Origin: Chitinophagales bacterium
GTDB lineage: Bacteria > Bacteroidota > Bacteroidia > Chitinophagales > UBA10324
DNA: 64,000 nt
Assembly: GCA_025056305.1 (NCBI GenBank)
Contig: JANWWJ010000002.1
Location: 1-64,000, forward strand
Direction of reading: 5' to 3'
Positions within the stretch are counted from its first letter, which is position 1, and each line of letters starts with the position of its first letter. A program made the translations under genes and the position numbers. The notes under the pieces are model-generated. The model made no database searches. It was not told where the DNA came from and was given only the letters and a program-made list of their open reading frames with translations. Positions 62,142-64,000 of this stretch are shown here, one piece after another.

Positions 62142-63335
62142 TTATGCATAATATACAACGTCCATGGCCTTCCATAACCGACGACACACTTCATCGACTT
62201 CGTCTTTCGTGATGGTGAGGGGCGGTGCCAATCGGAGACAATGCGGGGCAAACAGGAAACAATCGGTCGCCAACTGTTGTTCGCGACACGCGGCCACGAG
62301 CTGGCGACATCGCTGGTCATCGCCCACATCCAAAGCCATCAGCAAGCCGGCACTACGCAACTCCCGGACCATCGGATGTTGCAGCTTGGCTACAAAAGCA
62401 TTTTGTTTTTCTGCCACCTGCTCTATCAAGTGGCTTTCCAGCAGAAAGTTCAGCGCAGCTAATCCGGCCGCACAGCTAAGGGGATGACCTCCAAAAGTGG
62501 TGATGTGCCCCAAAGCAGGCTCCGTACTCAGCGCCTGCATGCGCTCATAACTGGAAATGAAAGCGCCCAAGGGCAGACCTCCACCTAGGGCCTTCGCCAA
62601 AATGAGAATATCCGGTATCACGTCGTATTGCTGAAAGCAGAATAGACGGCCGGTCCGTCCGAAGCCAGTCTGGCATTCATCAAAAACCAGCAGGGCACCC
62701 ATCTCCGAGCAACGCTGCCTGAGCGCCTTCAAAAACTCCGGGCTGGCCCGCACCACGCCCGCCTCTGCCTGTACCGGCTCTACAAATACCGCGGCCGTTT
62801 GCTGCGTGATGAATTGCAGGGCTTGAACATCATTGTAAGGCAGGAGGCGATGACCGGGAATGAGAGGACGAAAAGCATTTCGCAATGACTCATCACCAAT
62901 GATGCTGAGCGCACCTTGGGTGCTGCCGTGGTAACAATGACGAAAGGAAACTATCTCGAAGCGGCCCGTTAGCCGCTTAGCTAATTTCATGGCTCCCTCT
63001 GTGGCTTCACTGCCTGAATTGGTGAAGTAAACGGTCTGCAGGTTTGGAGGGAGCAAGGCAGCTAGGCGGGCAGCATAAGCAACCTGAGGCCATTGAATGT
63101 ATTCCCCATAGACCATTACATGAAGATGGCGTGACAGTTGCGCTTCAATGGCTTGAACCACGGCTTTATTTCCATGTCCTACATGACTTACAGATATGCC
63201 GCTGATCAGGTCTATGTAAGCGGTGCCGGAAGTATCGTATAAATAAATGCCTTGCGCAGAGGTAATATCTAAAAGCAGGGGCTGCTGCGACGTAGGTGCC
63301 AGATGACGGAAAAACTGCGTGCGTAACGCATTCAT
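62142..63335 (-). CDS. Class III pyridoxal-phosphate aminotransferase (ornithine/acetylornithine type)
   Basis: A 397-residue PLP enzyme. The PLP-binding motifs are NSGSEATEGAMKLA (about residues 105-118), FDECQTGFGRTG (about 225) and the Schiff-base lysine in LAKALGGGLPLG (about 250). It matches the acetylornithine/succinylornithine/4-aminobutyrate group, but the substrate cannot be fixed, and no arginine genes are nearby. The ATG at 63335 is chosen over a TTG at 63344 and lies six bases after a perfect -7 element. The Ycf48-like gene starts within eight bases of its stop. Confidence 0.9.
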   Translation of the reverse strand: MNALRTQFFRHLAPTSQQPLLLDITSAQGIYLYDTSGTAYIDLISGISVSHVGHGNKAVVQAIEAQLSRHLHVMVYGEYIQWPQVAYAARLAALLPPNLQTVYFTNSGSEATEGAMKLAKRLTGRFEIVSFRHCYHGSTQGALSIIGDESLRNAFRPLIPGHRLLPYNDVQALQFITQQTAAVFVEPVQAEAGVVRASPEFLKALRQRCSEMGALLVFDECQTGFGRTGRLFCFQQYDVIPDILILAKALGGGLPLGAFISSYERMQALSTEPALGHITTFGGHPLSCAAGLAALNFLLESHLIEQVAEKQNAFVAKLQHPMVRELRSAGLLMALDVGDDQRCRQLVAACREQQLATDCFLFAPHCLRLAPPLTITKDEVDEVCRRLWKAMDVVYYA

Positions 63336-63341
63336 CGATGG

Positions 63342-63349
63342 CAAATTTA
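63342..63349 (-). promoter_or_regulatory. -7 element (TAAATTTG) abutting the aminotransferase gene
   Basis: Perfect TAnnTTTG on the minus strand ending six bases before the ATG at 63335. No clear -33 TTG was seen at 17-23 bases. Confidence 0.45.
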
Positions 63350-63375
63350 GCCGCAGAGCAATGCGCCTTTCGGCG

Positions 63376-63383
63376 TAATCTTG
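63376..63383 (+). promoter_or_regulatory. Near-consensus -7 element (TAATCTTG) abutting the following gene
   Basis: One mismatch to TAnnTTTG, ending four bases before the ATG at 63388. It is divergent from the element at 63342-63349. Confidence 0.35.
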
Positions 63384-63387
63384 CCCT

Positions 63388-63909
63388 ATGAACCGGCTGA
63401 TTTATGCAATCAAATATGTGCCGGCAGTTCGCATTCAATCCGAGGACGAACAACGGCTGGTATTGGAAAGCATCCGCAACCGGGTCTGGAATCCCGTTTT
63501 TACCATAGGGACCATCAGCTTTGTATTGTCGATGACGTTGCGTGGCTTTTTTGACCAACACTATGCCACGCCTGTACTGGGCATTTCCGCTTTTGTGCTG
63601 TTTTGGGGCGTATGGATCCTTTCAGCCACAGCTCTGGTGGTCATTGATCGGCCTTCCTCAACCATATATTTTATTTATCGTCATTTAGGCTATCTGCAAA
63701 AAGTATATACGGTTCCGATTTCTTCCATTGATGCAGTGCTTTTGCAAAAACGCGATGGCCGTCTGAAAATGTCATTGCTGCGCGACACTGGCGCAAACAT
63801 GGCCGTAGGTCATTCACGCGATGATCAACTGCTCAGCACTACTGCTCAACGCACTGCCGCCTATTTGGGAGTGCCGCTGCAGGAAAGTTCCACAGCTCAT
63901 TCTTCATGA
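63388..63909 (+). CDS. Small two-helix membrane protein, function unknown
   Basis: A 173-residue protein with two hydrophobic helices (about residues 36-54 and 63-86) and a C-terminal cytoplasmic-looking domain with basic and polar residues (VPISSIDAVLLQKRDGRLKMSLLRD). The helix pair followed by a PH-like strand pattern resembles Ycf4/YcxB-type proteins, but no family can be named safely. It precedes tRNA-Phe and is divergent from the aminotransferase. Confidence 0.65.
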   Translation: MNRLIYAIKYVPAVRIQSEDEQRLVLESIRNRVWNPVFTIGTISFVLSMTLRGFFDQHYATPVLGISAFVLFWGVWILSATALVVIDRPSSTIYFIYRHLGYLQKVYTVPISSIDAVLLQKRDGRLKMSLLRDTGANMAVGHSRDDQLLSTTAQRTAAYLGVPLQESSTAHSS

Positions 63910-63923
63910 CCATGCAGGATACT

Positions 63924-63931
63924 ACCTTTGC
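63924..63931 (+). promoter_or_regulatory. -7 element (TACCTTTG) for tRNA-Phe
   Basis: Perfect TAnnTTTG, eight bases before the first base of the mature tRNA, matching a transcript start just 5' of the tRNA. Confidence 0.5.
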
Positions 63932-63939
63932 CGCTGGCG

Positions 63940-64000
63940 GTGGGGTAGCTCAGTTGGTAGAGCAGCGGACTGAAAATCCGTGTGTCGCCAGTTCGATTCT
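63940..64000 (+). tRNA. tRNA-Phe (GAA), truncated by the window end
   Basis: The 5' acceptor strand (63940-63946), T8-A9, a D arm with GCTC/GAGC pairing and AGTTGGTA loop, and the anticodon stem GCGGA/TCCGT with loop CTGAAAA are all present. The anticodon GAA at 63973-63975 specifies phenylalanine. The T arm begins with the TTCGATT loop. The sequence ends inside the T arm, so the 3' acceptor strand and CCA end are outside the window. Confidence 0.92.

Overview
The window comes from a member of the Bacteroidota. The evidence is a complete gldKLMN (porKLMN) type IX secretion core with a PorP/SprF protein, a PorW/SprE-like TPR protein, two proteins with type IX C-terminal sorting domains, the Bacteroidota-specific DUF4270 and DUF4271 proteins, and many copies of the phylum's promoter element TAnnTTTG. 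I cannot fix the genus. Genes are densely packed, mostly in operons, with few Shine-Dalgarno sites and several GTG or TTG starts. No insertion sequence, prophage or CRISPR array is visible. The first ~140 bases are homopolymer runs that look like a contig end. The last 61 bases are a truncated tRNA-Phe.

Layout. 206-5085 (minus): a glycogen-synthase-like GT5 protein, a DUF4270 lipoprotein, glmS and an esterase. 5306-10781 (plus): panC, panD, a YbhN-type membrane protein, rfaE2, then M23 peptidase, bactofilin, AtpZ, an AtpI-like protein and a SprT-like protein. 10715-11434 (minus): SMUG2-type DNA glycosylase. 11561-17661 (minus): a beta-oxidation operon fadN-fadA-(DinB/YfiT)-fadE in the Bacillus subtilis arrangement, with an acyl-CoA ligase (18766-20532) and a GlcD-type oxidase (21171-22568) nearby. 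22637-31079: an outer-membrane protein, PorW/SprE-like TPR protein, PBP1A, MtgA and UvrC. 31232-34933 (minus): a large secreted BNR-repeat/PKD protein with a type IX sorting domain. 34934-35824: a gene-poor stretch of about 0.9 kb. 35825-45200 (minus): an Omp85-like protein, DUF4271, hemD, porP, gldK, gldL, gldM and gldN. 45239-46369: hemW. 46379-48517 (minus): a second sorted exoprotein. 48831-57428 (minus): a sulfur-metabolism cluster. 57605-64000: lysS, a CDF cation exporter, a flavin reductase-like protein, a Ycf48-like lipoprotein, a class III aminotransferase, a small membrane protein and tRNA-Phe.

The sulfur cluster is the most unusual part. In transcription order it encodes a persulfide-dioxygenase-like MBL/rhodanese fusion, a TauE/SafE exporter, a rhodanese, a double Usp protein, two half-size YeeE/YedE transporters, a TsdA-like diheme cytochrome, a Tat-exported SoxB-like hydrolase, an exported DsrE-family protein and a Crp/Fnr regulator. 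SoxYZ, SoxAX and SoxCD are absent from the window. My working model is periplasmic thiosulfate oxidation coupled to uptake and cytoplasmic persulfide oxidation with sulfite export, with the exported DsrE protein possibly acting as sulfur carrier. This is inference from gene content.

A second cross-cutting signal is positional. At four genes (panD, uvrC, the GlcD-type oxidase and the aminotransferase) a perfect TAnnTTTG element ends only 4-6 bases before the start codon. Four more genes have a one-mismatch or one-base-short version at the same distance. This suggests leaderless or nearly leaderless transcripts.
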